The notes below the pieces were generated by a model, which did not search any database, was not told the origin of the DNA, and was given only the letters and a program-made list of their open reading frames with translations. 14,383 bases of DNA from JAWWPY01 sp036394075 (GTDB lineage Bacteria > Actinomycetota > Actinomycetes > Streptosporangiales > Streptosporangiaceae): NCBI GenBank assembly GCA_036394075.1, contig DASWFT010000055.1, positions 1-14,383 on the forward strand. The letters run 5' to 3'. Below are positions 1 to 6,559 of this stretch, in pieces. A program made the translations under genes and the position numbers. Position 1 is the stretch's first letter. The number at the start of each line of letters is the position of its first letter.

Positions 1-49
1 AGCCCTTCCGCAGCTTCCGGACTGGCGCGGCGTAGCGAGCCTCACCCAT
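1..49 (-). CDS. Possible start of a leftward gene, cut by the window edge
   Basis: On the minus strand an ATG at 49-47 is preceded at a 6-nt gap by AAGGGG (56-61), a good Shine-Dalgarno match. The frame stays open to the window edge and reads MGEARYAAPVRKLRKG, a basic start that I do not recognise. The DNA becomes GC-rich exactly where this frame begins, whereas the stretch upstream (62-312) is AT-rich like a promoter region. Only 16 codons are visible, so this is a weak call resting on the RBS and base composition. It would be divergent from the small ORF at 313. Confidence 0.35.
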   Translation of the reverse strand, partial: MGEARYAAPVRKLRKG

Positions 50-312
50 CTTGTGCCCCTTAGTAATGAGTCGATTACTCAGAGCTACGGGATGGATGCT
101 TTCCCGCTCAGCTCATCAGTTTGTGTGACTTCACGTACCCCCCTAGCTAATCAGGGATCTAATCACTTTCTCTCCTAGTCTGCGTATAGAGCCGCTGCAC
201 CATACGTTGCCTACCCGAATTGGTCAGAGATCAGGACGGCGCTGCAGCAGACTAGGCAGCATGGTGACCATCAAGTAATCAACCGGGCGACCATCAATAC
301 AAGGAGCAGAGA
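50..312. other. AT-rich intergenic region between two divergent small frames
   Basis: This stretch is clearly richer in A and T than the rest of the window and no long frame fits it. It holds a short inverted repeat TGAGT-cgatt-ACTCA at 67-81, upstream of the possible leftward gene. It also holds a direct repeat GACCATCAA at 266-274 and 289-297 (23-nt period), just upstream of the RBS of the ORF at 313. These could be binding sites for divergent control. No convincing -35/-10 pair stands out and no tRNA or rRNA is visible. Confidence 0.4.
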
Positions 313-429
313 ATGACAACGGTACAAGAACTACTGGACCTACTCACAGCACAGCCGCGCAACGCAGTGGTAGTTAATCTAGATCACCCTGCTAGCAGGG
401 TAGAGGATTTCTTGCAGGTAGTACTGTGA
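313..429 (+). CDS. Small ORF of 38 codons with a strong RBS, unknown function
   Basis: The ATG at 313 follows AAGGAG (301-306) by 6 nt, one of the best RBS matches in the window. The 38-residue product starts MTTVQELLDLLTAQP and ends in FLQVVL. Its N-terminal pattern (ELLDLL..QPRNAVVVNLD) loosely resembles small phage or accessory proteins with an 'ELI..L..LP.DA.VV' motif, but I cannot assign a family. Codon use is less GC-biased than in neighbouring genes, which fits acquired DNA or an untranslated stretch. A 14-bp perfect palindrome (387-400) lies inside it. It ends 27 nt before the stop codon of the convergent toxin gene and may be a truncated remnant. Confidence 0.4.
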   Translation: MTTVQELLDLLTAQPRNAVVVNLDHPASRVEDFLQVVL

Positions 430-456
430 CCAAGTATGACGACTACTCGCTTGCCC

Positions 457-849
457 TCACGCCGGGCTGGCGGTGGGCAGTCCGGCCTTTTTCGCAGCGG
501 CGAGCAGTCGCTTGTCGTAGGCCACGAAGGCGGTGAGTTCCCGCCGGATGGCCAGGGCGGAGGCCAGGTGTATCGCGTTGATCGCGTGCAATGTCGCGGG
601 CCGGATACCCGCCGCCTTGCCGAGCACCTCGTCGGTGAGCCCCACCTCGCCAGTGCGCCGGATCACCTGGTAGCTCTCCGGCAGGGCGGTTGGCTCCGCG
701 CGCCAGACGGCACGCGGCACCTCGACGCGGATGACTGAGCTTGACACCCTGACCAGGTTCGGCTGGTCCGCCAGCCAGCGGCTCAGCGCGGCTGATTCCG
801 GCTCAGTAATGGCCAATTTCACCAGGGCCGACGAGTCCAGGTAGATCAA
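457..849 (-). CDS. PIN-domain toxin (VapC-like) of a type II toxin-antitoxin pair
   Basis: This 130-residue protein has the length and motif order of VapC ribonucleases. MIYLDSSALVKL contains the first acidic residue (D5), E43 lies in IRVEVPRA, and D112 lies in AYDKRLL. VapC toxins cut tRNA or rRNA using Mg2+ held by four acidic residues. The third of these normally lies in an LDAIHLA motif, but here it reads INAIHLA (N91, codon AAC at 579-577), so catalysis may be weakened or lost. The ATG at 849 overlaps the antitoxin stop codon (ATGA, 846-849), typical of translationally coupled toxin-antitoxin operons. The family is clear; activity is uncertain because of N91. Confidence 0.9.
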   Translation of the reverse strand: MIYLDSSALVKLAITEPESAALSRWLADQPNLVRVSSSVIRVEVPRAVWRAEPTALPESYQVIRRTGEVGLTDEVLGKAAGIRPATLHAINAIHLASALAIRRELTAFVAYDKRLLAAAKKAGLPTASPA

Positions 850-1190
850 GACCCCTCCTCCTCACGCATCTGGAGGAGTATCTCGGTGGCAGTTGGCCGT
901 CCTGGTGGCACGGGCGGAGCCGGCTCAACGTCGAGGAGGTCGCCGGGGTCCTCAGCGGCCTCGATGATTCCCGCCGCGATCAGCCGTTCGAGCGGGCTGT
1001 CCACATCCCCGGCCGGCACGAGCCGGGCCACCAGCCGCCCGCGGTTGGTGATGTCCACGGTCTGTCCCTTCTCCGCCAGGTCTACGTAGACGCTGGCGTG
1101 CTGGCGAAGCTCGCGGATGCCGATGCGGTGCGCGCCGCGCCGCCTGCCGACCCGCTGCGGGACGCCTGCCGCGTCACCGGTATCACTCAT
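846..1190 (-). CDS. Phd/YefM-type antitoxin (prevent-host-death family)
   Basis: This is the first gene of the leftward toxin-antitoxin operon. I start it at the ATG at 1190 (MSDTGDAAG, 114 residues). ATGs at 1196 and 1208 are also in frame, but 1208 lies inside a palindrome, and a TACGTT box (1202-1197) stands exactly 6 nt before 1190 as in leaderless actinobacterial transcripts. Residues about 22-60 carry the Phd/YefM DNA-binding fold (IGIRELRQHASVYVDLAEKG followed by VDITNRGRLVARLVP). The acidic and proline-rich C-terminal half (about 64-114) would be the part that wraps and inhibits the PIN toxin. These antitoxins usually repress their own promoter. The stop codon overlaps the toxin start by 4 nt. 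Confidence 0.88.
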   Translation of the reverse strand: MSDTGDAAGVPQRVGRRRGAHRIGIRELRQHASVYVDLAEKGQTVDITNRGRLVARLVPAGDVDSPLERLIAAGIIEAAEDPGDLLDVEPAPPVPPGRPTATEILLQMREEEGS

Positions 1191-1196
1191 GGGCAT

Positions 1197-1202
1197 AACG
1201 TA
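1197..1202 (-). promoter_or_regulatory. Candidate -10 box of the toxin-antitoxin operon
   Basis: The minus strand reads TACGTT, a TANNNT match, 6 nt before the ATG at 1190. That spacing suggests a leaderless mRNA starting at or next to the start codon. No good -35 is visible. The box abuts and partly overlaps the palindrome at 1201-1217, so a protein bound there would block polymerase. Confidence 0.45.
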
Positions 1203-1217
1203 GCACATCTTGTGCTA
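1201..1217. promoter_or_regulatory. Palindromic operator candidate of the toxin-antitoxin operon
   Basis: TAGCACA-tct-TGTGCTA is a perfect 7-bp inverted repeat with a 3-nt spacer. It lies immediately upstream of, and overlapping by two bases, the candidate -10 box of the antitoxin gene. Phd/YefM antitoxins, alone or with toxin, usually bind such palindromes to repress their own operon. It also lies about 90 nt upstream of the divergent thioredoxin-TPR gene, so it might affect that gene too. Confidence 0.6.
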
Positions 1218-1305
1218 TCGAACCGGCACCCCGGCGCCGCCTTGGCAGCGCGCCGGACGGCGTCTCAGCGGTCGATGCACGGCGAGCATGGGGCAGGATG
1301 GAGTC

Positions 1306-2316
1306 ATGCAGCAGCCGCGGGACTTTTCGCTCTACGGCGCCGTCGACCTGGGCGCGCGGCAGGCCGCCGCGCAGCGCAGCCAGCAGGCGGCGTCTCGCAC
1401 TGATGGGCCGGACGGCCCGCAGGGCGGCAACGTGATCGATGTGACTGAGGAAACCTTCAATGTGGAGGTCGTCGAGCGATCACGTTCCACGCCCGTGATC
1501 CTGGATTTGTGGGCCGAGTGGTGCGGCCCGTGCAAGCAACTCAGCCCCGTGCTGGAGAAGCTGGCCATAGAGGCGGACGGGGCCTGGGTACTGGCCAAGG
1601 TGGACATCGACGCGAACCCGCAGCTTCGGGCCGCGCTGCAGGTCCAGAGCATCCCGATGGTCATGGCCGTGGTCGGCGGCCAGGTCGTCGACGGCTTCCT
1701 CGGTGCCATGCCCGAAGCCCAGGTGCGCCAGTGGATCGGCCAGCTGATGCAGGTGGCGGACCAACTCGGCATGCCCCCGGGCGCGGCGGGCACCGACGCC
1801 GGGGAGGACGACGGCCTGGAGGCGGACGCCCCGGGCGACCCGCGGGCCGCCGGGTCGTACCCGCCGGGCATGCGCGGCGGCCCCGGCCCCGGTGAGGCCC
1901 CGATGGACCCGGCGTTCGAGGACGCCCAGCGGGCCATGGAGCGGGGCGATCTCGACGCCGCCGCGGCCGCCTTCGAGCGGGTGCTCGCGGCCTCGCCCGG
2001 CCACCCGGTCGCTTCGCTCGGGCTCGCCCAGGTCGACCTGATCCGCCGGGTGAACTCCTACGACCAGGCGCAGGCGCGCCGAGCCGCGGCGGTGAACCCG
2101 GACGATGTCGAGGCCCAGGCCCGCGTCGCCGACATCGACCTGGCCATGGGCCGGGTCGAGGAGGCCTTCGACCGGCTGCTCGGCACCATCAGGCGGACGT
2201 CCGGAGAAGACAGGGACCAGGCGCGGCGGCACCTGATCAGCCTCTTCGAGATCTTCCCGCCGAGAGACCCGCTGGTCAGCAAGGCGCGGTCCACGCTGTC
2301 CAGCCTGCTGTTCTGA
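1306..2316 (+). CDS. Thioredoxin-domain TPR protein (CnoX/YbbN-like, Rv1324-type)
   Basis: I start at the ATG at 1306 (MQQPRDFSLYGAVDLG, 336 residues). AGGA lies 7 nt upstream, and the 'GAVDL' opening is typical of actinobacterial members; the frame is open further upstream but extends into the toxin-antitoxin promoter. Residues about 43-150 form a thioredoxin fold with an intact WCGPC motif (C73, C76) and the cis-proline P117. A Gly/Pro/acidic linker (about 158-200) leads to TPR-like helices (about 201-336; for example AMERGDLDAAAAAFERVLAA). E. coli CnoX is a cytoplasmic holdase that protects proteins from oxidation and passes them to chaperones but lacks the CxxC pair. The intact pair here suggests real disulphide-reductase activity as well. 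Confidence 0.9.
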   Translation: MQQPRDFSLYGAVDLGARQAAAQRSQQAASRTDGPDGPQGGNVIDVTEETFNVEVVERSRSTPVILDLWAEWCGPCKQLSPVLEKLAIEADGAWVLAKVDIDANPQLRAALQVQSIPMVMAVVGGQVVDGFLGAMPEAQVRQWIGQLMQVADQLGMPPGAAGTDAGEDDGLEADAPGDPRAAGSYPPGMRGGPGPGEAPMDPAFEDAQRAMERGDLDAAAAAFERVLAASPGHPVASLGLAQVDLIRRVNSYDQAQARRAAAVNPDDVEAQARVADIDLAMGRVEEAFDRLLGTIRRTSGEDRDQARRHLISLFEIFPPRDPLVSKARSTLSSLLF

Positions 2317-2325
2317 GGTTCCCGG

Positions 2326-2371
2326 TCTGTGCGCGCCGGTCAGCTCTGTGCGCGCCGGTCAGCGGGCGCGC
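2326..2371. repeat. 19-bp tandem duplication and hairpin between convergent genes
   Basis: A 19-bp sequence at 2326-2344 is repeated exactly and without gap at 2345-2363; the second copy contains the MarR stop codon. Overlapping it, GCGCGCC (2350-2356) pairs with GGCGCGC (2365-2371) across an 8-nt loop. The hairpin lacks a T-run but could act as a two-way terminator between the convergent thioredoxin-TPR and MarR genes. Confidence 0.5.
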
Positions 2372-2847
2372 GGATCGCCCGTGTCGGCGTCCGCGATCTG
2401 CTCCAAGGCGGGCAGCGCGGCGGCCAGGGCGGCCAGCCCATCCGGGGTGAGCGTCCGCAGGCTGTCGGCGAGCAGGATCGTGCTTTCCTGCCTTATCCGC
2501 TCGAGAATGGCGTGCCCCTGCGCGGTGATGGCCAGCGTGCTGGCGCGCGCGTCGCCCGGCACCGGGCAGCGCTGCACGTAACCGTGCTCCTCAAGGACCG
2601 TGATCAGCCGGGTCAGCGTTGACGGCGCGATCTTCTCCGCTGCGGCGAGGTCGCCGAGCCGCAGCGGCCCGGCCCGCTCCACCGTGGCGAGCGCGGACAG
2701 CTGGGTGGGTGTCAGCCCGGCGAGCTCGTGGCGGCGCAGCCGCCGCGACAGCCGGGCGATCGCCACCCGCAGCCGGGTCACGTCGATGTGGGGAGCGTCC
2801 GCAACCGCGGATGACCCCCCGCTGCCAGTGGCACTGCCGTCAATCAC
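2359..2847 (-). CDS. MarR-family transcriptional regulator
   Basis: From the GTG at 2847 this gives 162 residues, usual for MarR proteins. The open frame runs further upstream but only into the divergent malic enzyme gene, with no MarR-like sequence there. The winged-helix region is visible from LTPTQLSALATVERAG (helices 2-3), through IAPSTLTRLITVLEEHGYV (recognition helix), to the wing VPGDARASTLAITAQG. A C-terminal dimerisation helix follows. MarR proteins bind short palindromes as dimers and often respond to small phenolic ligands or oxidants. The ligand is not predictable here. The gene is divergent from the malic enzyme, with about 120 bp shared upstream, so it may control that gene, itself, or both. 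The exact start is uncertain because no strong RBS is seen; the GTG encoding V101 of the open frame is less likely. Confidence 0.85.
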   Translation of the reverse strand: MIDGSATGSGGSSAVADAPHIDVTRLRVAIARLSRRLRRHELAGLTPTQLSALATVERAGPLRLGDLAAAEKIAPSTLTRLITVLEEHGYVQRCPVPGDARASTLAITAQGHAILERIRQESTILLADSLRTLTPDGLAALAAALPALEQIADADTGDPRAR

Positions 2848-2970
2848 ATGTCCAGGGTATGTATGCGCGAGCGTGATTGCCGCCTCAGGACCGGGCGGAT
2901 TGCTGGAGCGCCGCCCGGAGATGGCACGATGATGTCCAGCGCCAACGCAGGCCGGGAAGGCGGGAGTGAC

Positions 2971-4383
2971 GTGTCGGTAGCGCCCAGTGTCTCGAATTCG
3001 ATCACTGTCCGGCTCGATGTGCCGTCGCGGGGAAGGGCGGTCAGCGAGCTGACGCACGCGGTCGAGCAGGCCGGCGGGGCGGTGACCGCGCTAGACGTGG
3101 CGCCGTTCGGCCACGAGCGGCTACGGGTGGACGTGACCTGCGCGGCACGCGACACCGACCATGCCGAGGCGATCGTTGCGGCGCTGTCGGCCATCGCCGG
3201 GGTCTCGCTGAGCAAGGTCAGCGACCGGACATTCCTGCTGCACCTCGGGGGCAAGATCGAGACCCAGTCCAAGGTGCCGCTGCGCAACCGGGACGACCTG
3301 TCCATGGCGTACACGCCCGGGGTGGCCAGGGTTGCCCTCGCCATCGCCGCGCACCCCGAGGACGTGCGCCGGCTCACGATCAAGCGCAACAGCGTCGCGG
3401 TGGTCACCGACGGCTCGGCCGTCCTGGGCCTGGGGAACATCGGCCCCTATGCGGCCCTGCCGGTGATGGAGGGGAAGGCCGCCCTGTTCAAGCGGTTCGC
3501 GGGCATCGACGCCTGGCCCGTCTGCCTGGACACCCAGGACACTGACGAGATCGTCCGCACGGTGCAGGTGATCGCGCCGGCGTTCGGCGGGATCAACCTG
3601 GAGGACATCAGCGCCCCCCGCTGCTTCGAGGTGGAGCGCAGGCTCCGCGCCCTGCTCGACATCCCGGTCTTCCACGACGACCAGCACGGAACGGCGATCG
3701 TGGTGCTGGCCGCGCTGACCAATGCGCTGCGGGTGGTGGGCAAGAAGCTGAGCTCAGTCCGGATCGCCATGGCCGGCGCGGGCGCCGCGGGGACCGCCGT
3801 GCTCAGGCTGCTGATCGCCTCGGGCGCCACGGACGTGGTGGTCTGCGACGACAAGGGCGCGGTGTACACCGGCCGGCCCGGCCTCGACGATAGCCTGCGC
3901 TGGATCGCCGAGCACACGAATCCCACCGGCTACAGCGGCGACCTGCGGGGGTCACTGCGCGGGAGAGACGTGTTCGTCGGGGTGTCCGCGCCGCACATCC
4001 TGAGCGGAGACGACATCGCGACCATGAACGACCAGGCGATCGTGTTCGCGCTGGCCAACCCCGACCCGGAAATCGAGCCGGACGTCGCCCTGGAACATGC
4101 GGCGGTGGTCGCCACCGGGCGCAGCGACTACCCGAACCAGATCAACAACGTGCTGGCGTTCCCTGGGGTGTTCCGCGGCCTGCTGGACGCTCAGGGCCGG
4201 GCGGTGACCGACGAGATGCTCATCGCCGCGGCCCGGGCGCTGGCCGGCGTGGTCTCGGCCAGTGAACTCGGGCCGCACTACATCATTCCCTCGGTGTTCA
4301 ACCCGGAAGTGTCCTCGGCGGTGGCCGCCGCGGTCCGCGACGCCGCGGTCCGCAGCGGCGGTGGCCACCCAGCACGGCCGTAG
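2971..4383 (+). CDS. NAD(P)-dependent malic enzyme with N-terminal ACT-like domain
   Basis: The enzyme decarboxylates malate to pyruvate and CO2, linking the citric acid cycle to pyruvate and supplying reducing power. I start at the GTG at 2971 (VSVAPSVSNSITVRL, 470 residues) because streptomycete homologues begin in the same way and GGGAG lies 4 nt upstream. An ATG at 2929 with GGAG 8 nt upstream is the alternative. Residues about 8-85 look like an ACT regulatory domain. The catalytic part shows Y114 in YTPGVA, K169 in EGKAALFK, metal ligands E211/D212 in EDISAPRCFE and D237 in DDQHGTA, and the nucleotide-binding loop GAGAAG (269-274). It resembles the short bacterial class without a phosphotransacetylase tail. 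Cofactor preference cannot be read off. Confidence 0.95.
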   Translation: MSVAPSVSNSITVRLDVPSRGRAVSELTHAVEQAGGAVTALDVAPFGHERLRVDVTCAARDTDHAEAIVAALSAIAGVSLSKVSDRTFLLHLGGKIETQSKVPLRNRDDLSMAYTPGVARVALAIAAHPEDVRRLTIKRNSVAVVTDGSAVLGLGNIGPYAALPVMEGKAALFKRFAGIDAWPVCLDTQDTDEIVRTVQVIAPAFGGINLEDISAPRCFEVERRLRALLDIPVFHDDQHGTAIVVLAALTNALRVVGKKLSSVRIAMAGAGAAGTAVLRLLIASGATDVVVCDDKGAVYTGRPGLDDSLRWIAEHTNPTGYSGDLRGSLRGRDVFVGVSAPHILSGDDIATMNDQAIVFALANPDPEIEPDVALEHAAVVATGRSDYPNQINNVLAFPGVFRGLLDAQGRAVTDEMLIAAARALAGVVSASELGPHYIIPSVFNPEVSSAVAAAVRDAAVRSGGGHPARP

Positions 4384-4471
4384 CTAGCGGTCCAGCCAGA
4401 TATTCATGGGAATGCAAAACCGGGAGGCGGCGAACCCTGCCGCACACCGCCGGGTCGGCAACAATAGGGAT

Positions 4472-5044
4472 ATGGAGGAGGACATCTCGGGCCGGCTTCT
4501 GGTCGCCACGCCGTTGCTCGGCGATCCGAATTTCCGGCGCACCGTCATTCTTATCGTGGAGGACGAGCCGGACGAGGGCACCCTCGGCGTCGTGCTGAAC
4601 CGTCCTACCGATGTCCCGGTCGAGCAGGTGCTTGAGTCCTGGACCGAACTCGTGACCTGCCCATCCGTGGTTTTCAGGGGCGGCCCGGTCGCCCCGAACA
4701 GCGCCCTGGCCCTGGCCATCGTGCCGGGCGACGACGAGCCCGTCGGCTGGCGGGCGCTGGACGGATCCTCGCTGATGTCCAGGATCGGGCTGGTGGACCT
4801 GGACGCACCGCCGCAGCTTCTCGCCGGCGGCATTGCCTCGCTGCGGGTTTTCGCCGGCTACGCGGGATGGGGGCCGGGGCAACTCCAGGCGGAGATCGAC
4901 GAGGGCGCCTGGTACGTGCTGACCGGTGAGCCCGCGGACGCCTTCGCCGCCGAGCCGGAGCGACTCTGGCCGGCCGTCCTGCGCCGTGCGGGCGGCAGCT
5001 TTGCCATGGTCGCGACGTATCCGGACGATCCCGCGCTCAACTAG
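4472..5044 (+). CDS. AlgH/YqgE family protein (UPF0301)
   Basis: This 190-residue protein starts at the ATG at 4472 (MEEDISGRLLVATPLLG). An upstream ATG at 4406 is in frame, but the extra residues are unlike the family. Family hallmarks are visible in order: LLVATPLLGDPNFRRTVILI near the start, GVVLNRPTDVPV, FRGGPV, and RVFAGYAGWGPGQL followed by E-I-D-E-GAW. Structures of YqgE/AlgH show a compact alpha/beta fold, but the biochemical role is unsettled; the alginate-regulator name comes from Pseudomonas. No strong RBS is present (AGGGA lies only 1 nt from the ATG), so translation may be leaderless or start differently. It is 52 nt upstream of the DUF3039 gene on the same strand. Confidence 0.9.
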   Translation: MEEDISGRLLVATPLLGDPNFRRTVILIVEDEPDEGTLGVVLNRPTDVPVEQVLESWTELVTCPSVVFRGGPVAPNSALALAIVPGDDEPVGWRALDGSSLMSRIGLVDLDAPPQLLAGGIASLRVFAGYAGWGPGQLQAEIDEGAWYVLTGEPADAFAAEPERLWPAVLRRAGGSFAMVATYPDDPALN

Positions 5045-5082
5045 TTACGGCGAAGATCCGGGGGGCACGCCCGGGCACCGCG

Positions 5083-5088
5083 TAGGAT
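5083..5088 (+). promoter_or_regulatory. Candidate -10 box before the DUF3039 gene
   Basis: TAGGAT matches the TANNNT form of actinobacterial -10 boxes and lies 8 nt before the GTG start at 5097. No Shine-Dalgarno sequence intervenes, so a leaderless or nearly leaderless transcript is likely. No clear -35 is seen. Confidence 0.45.
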
Positions 5089-5096
5089 TTGTTCCC

Positions 5097-5354
5097 GTGA
5101 GTACTGAGGTCCTTCCCGAGCAGAGCACCCGTGAGGAGACGGCCGTCAGGCCCGCCCCCTCCGACGGCGACGGCGATCATGAGCGTTTTGCACACTATGT
5201 CCAGAAAGACAGGATCGTGGACAGTGCGGTGCTGGGCACTCCGGTGATCGCCCTCTGCGGCAAGAAGTGGGTGCCCAGCAGGGATCCCAAGCGCTTCCCG
5301 GTCTGCCCGGACTGCAAGAGGATTTACGAGTCCCTCCCCGAAAACCCCGTTTGA
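5097..5354 (+). CDS. DUF3039 family protein, putative small zinc-binding protein
   Basis: The 85-residue product starts at the GTG at 5097 (VSTEVLPEQ). Upstream sequence in the same frame overlaps the AlgH gene and is not family-like. The conserved core is HERFAHYVQKDRI, PVIALCGKKWVPSRDP, then FPVCPDCKRIYE. Cysteines C54, C70 and C73, with H33 or H28, could bind one zinc ion. The family is widespread and single-copy in actinobacteria, and its function is unknown. The first about 27 residues are acidic and probably disordered. It is convergent with the FAH-family gene, with only 3 nt between the stop codons. Confidence 0.92.
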   Translation: MSTEVLPEQSTREETAVRPAPSDGDGDHERFAHYVQKDRIVDSAVLGTPVIALCGKKWVPSRDPKRFPVCPDCKRIYESLPENPV

Positions 5355-5357
5355 TCC

Positions 5358-6320
5358 CTAACGAACAGTTTCCTGTACTGCCGTCGCCGAGCGCAGCGGC
5401 TTCACAGGCGGGCCGGCCGTGATGGTGGACTCGATCGCGCCCAAGTGCGCGACTTCGAGCCGGACCCGGTCGCCCGGCTGCAGCCACGGATAGGAATCCG
5501 TGCCGTGCACGCGGGAGAGTTCCAGGATGCACCCGGTCCCGACCGTGCCGCTGGCGATGATGTCGCCGGGGATCAGGGTCGTGCCGCGCGAGGCGTAGGC
5601 GAGCAGTTCACCGAACCGCCAGTAGATTTCGCTGAAGCGGCCCTTTGAGTAGGGCTTGCCGTTGACGGCGGCGGTCATCTCCAGGTCGTAGGCATTGCCC
5701 GCCCGGTAAGGCGCGATTTCGTCGGGGGTGACCAGGGCGGCGCTGAAACTCGTCGCGGTGTCCTTGCCCTTGGCCGGTCCCAGGTGACCTTTCATCTCCT
5801 GGCCTTGCAGGTCGCGGGCGCTCCAGTCGGACATGACCAGGTAGCCGGCGATGTGCTGCTCGGCGACGGCGGGGTCGAGGTCTGACCCGGCCCGGCCAAT
5901 GACGGCCGCGATCTCCAGTTCGTAGTCGAAACTGAGTGAGCCGGGCGCGATGGGCACGTCGTCATGCGGGCCGCGCACCGCGGCCGGGTTGGTGAAATAG
6001 AACAGCGGGATCTCGTACCAGACCGGGTTGACATCATGGCCGAGGGCGGTGGCGCTGGTCCGGACATGGTCCTCGAAGGCCATGAAGTCCCGGATCGAGG
6101 GCGGGCGTGGCACCGGCGCCCGGAACCGGACGTCGGACACGGGCAGCACCTCCAGGGGATCCTTCATGGCCCGGTCGCGGGCCGCCGCAAGGCGCTGCCC
6201 GTCGTCCCCGAGCAGGCCGATCAGGTTCCCGGGGCCGCGGAGCCCGCGGATCTTCCCGTCGTGGAACAGCCCGACATGCTCCCAGGAGTCAGTCGGGGAC
6301 AGGTAGGTGGACCAGCGCAT
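5358..6320 (-). CDS. Fumarylacetoacetate hydrolase (FAH) family protein
   Basis: The 320-residue enzyme starts at the ATG at 6320 (MRWSTYLSP), with GGGAGAGGA shortly upstream. FAH-fold enzymes use a divalent metal to cleave C-C bonds or hydrolyse acyl-pyruvate-type substrates in aromatic catabolism. Visible residues are D78 and H85 in IRDFMAFEDH (spaced as the metal-binding Asp and catalytic His of mammalian FAH), E134 and E136 in FDYELEIAAVIG, and D165 in MSDWSARDLQ. The C-terminal barrel follows (PGDIIASGTVGTG). The N-terminal about 70 residues resemble the small extra domain of two-domain FAH proteins. The substrate cannot be told. The gene lies downstream of pncA on the same strand, separated by a duplicated spacer. 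Confidence 0.9.
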   Translation of the reverse strand: MRWSTYLSPTDSWEHVGLFHDGKIRGLRGPGNLIGLLGDDGQRLAAARDRAMKDPLEVLPVSDVRFRAPVPRPPSIRDFMAFEDHVRTSATALGHDVNPVWYEIPLFYFTNPAAVRGPHDDVPIAPGSLSFDYELEIAAVIGRAGSDLDPAVAEQHIAGYLVMSDWSARDLQGQEMKGHLGPAKGKDTATSFSAALVTPDEIAPYRAGNAYDLEMTAAVNGKPYSKGRFSEIYWRFGELLAYASRGTTLIPGDIIASGTVGTGCILELSRVHGTDSYPWLQPGDRVRLEVAHLGAIESTITAGPPVKPLRSATAVQETVR

Positions 6321-6559
6321 TGGCGTCCTCTCCCAGAGGTTGCCCCAGTTCTCCTAGGGTGGCACGGTTCCTGAAGGCTGCCCAGGTGAGCCGGTGAGTT
6401 CGGCACCAGCCGCACCCGGTCCAGCGCATCGTCGTCCTCTCGGAGTTTGCCCAAGTTCTCCTGGAGGTTGCACAAGTTCTCCTGGTGTTGCACGGCTCTT
6501 CAGGGCGGCCCGGGTGGGCCGGTGAGTTCGGCACCAGCTGCGCGCATCCGGTCCAGCGC
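6319..6559. repeat. Imperfect tandem duplication spanning the pncA 3' end and FAH leader
   Basis: Two diverged copies lie head to tail: 6428-6559 (132 bp) and 6319-6427 (109 bp). Both contain, on the minus strand, the last codons of pncA, then an AGGAGAAC-containing spacer, then an RBS-like GAGAGGACG. GCGCTGG occurs in pncA (6559-6553), at the copy junction (6427-6421) and at the FAH start (6318-6312), which marks the breakpoints. The longer copy holds an extra inner 21-bp tandem unit (6444-6464 and 6465-6485). The copy next to FAH keeps an ATG (6429-6427) like the FAH start, but it leads to an unrelated 46-codon frame. Confidence 0.8.

Noticed and set aside
387..400. 14-bp perfect palindrome CCCTGCTAGCAGGG
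   Set aside because: It lies inside a short ORF with no promoter nearby and has no T-run, so I could not assign it an operator or terminator role.
1480..2232. 250-codon minus-strand frame opposite the thioredoxin-TPR gene
   Set aside because: It is Arg/Gly/His-rich antisense sequence; the plus strand has unmistakable thioredoxin motifs.
6289..6534. Minus-strand frame over the pncA-FAH spacer with QENL-type repeats
   Set aside because: It is explained by duplicated spacer DNA; it has no own RBS at its first start and no protein-like composition.
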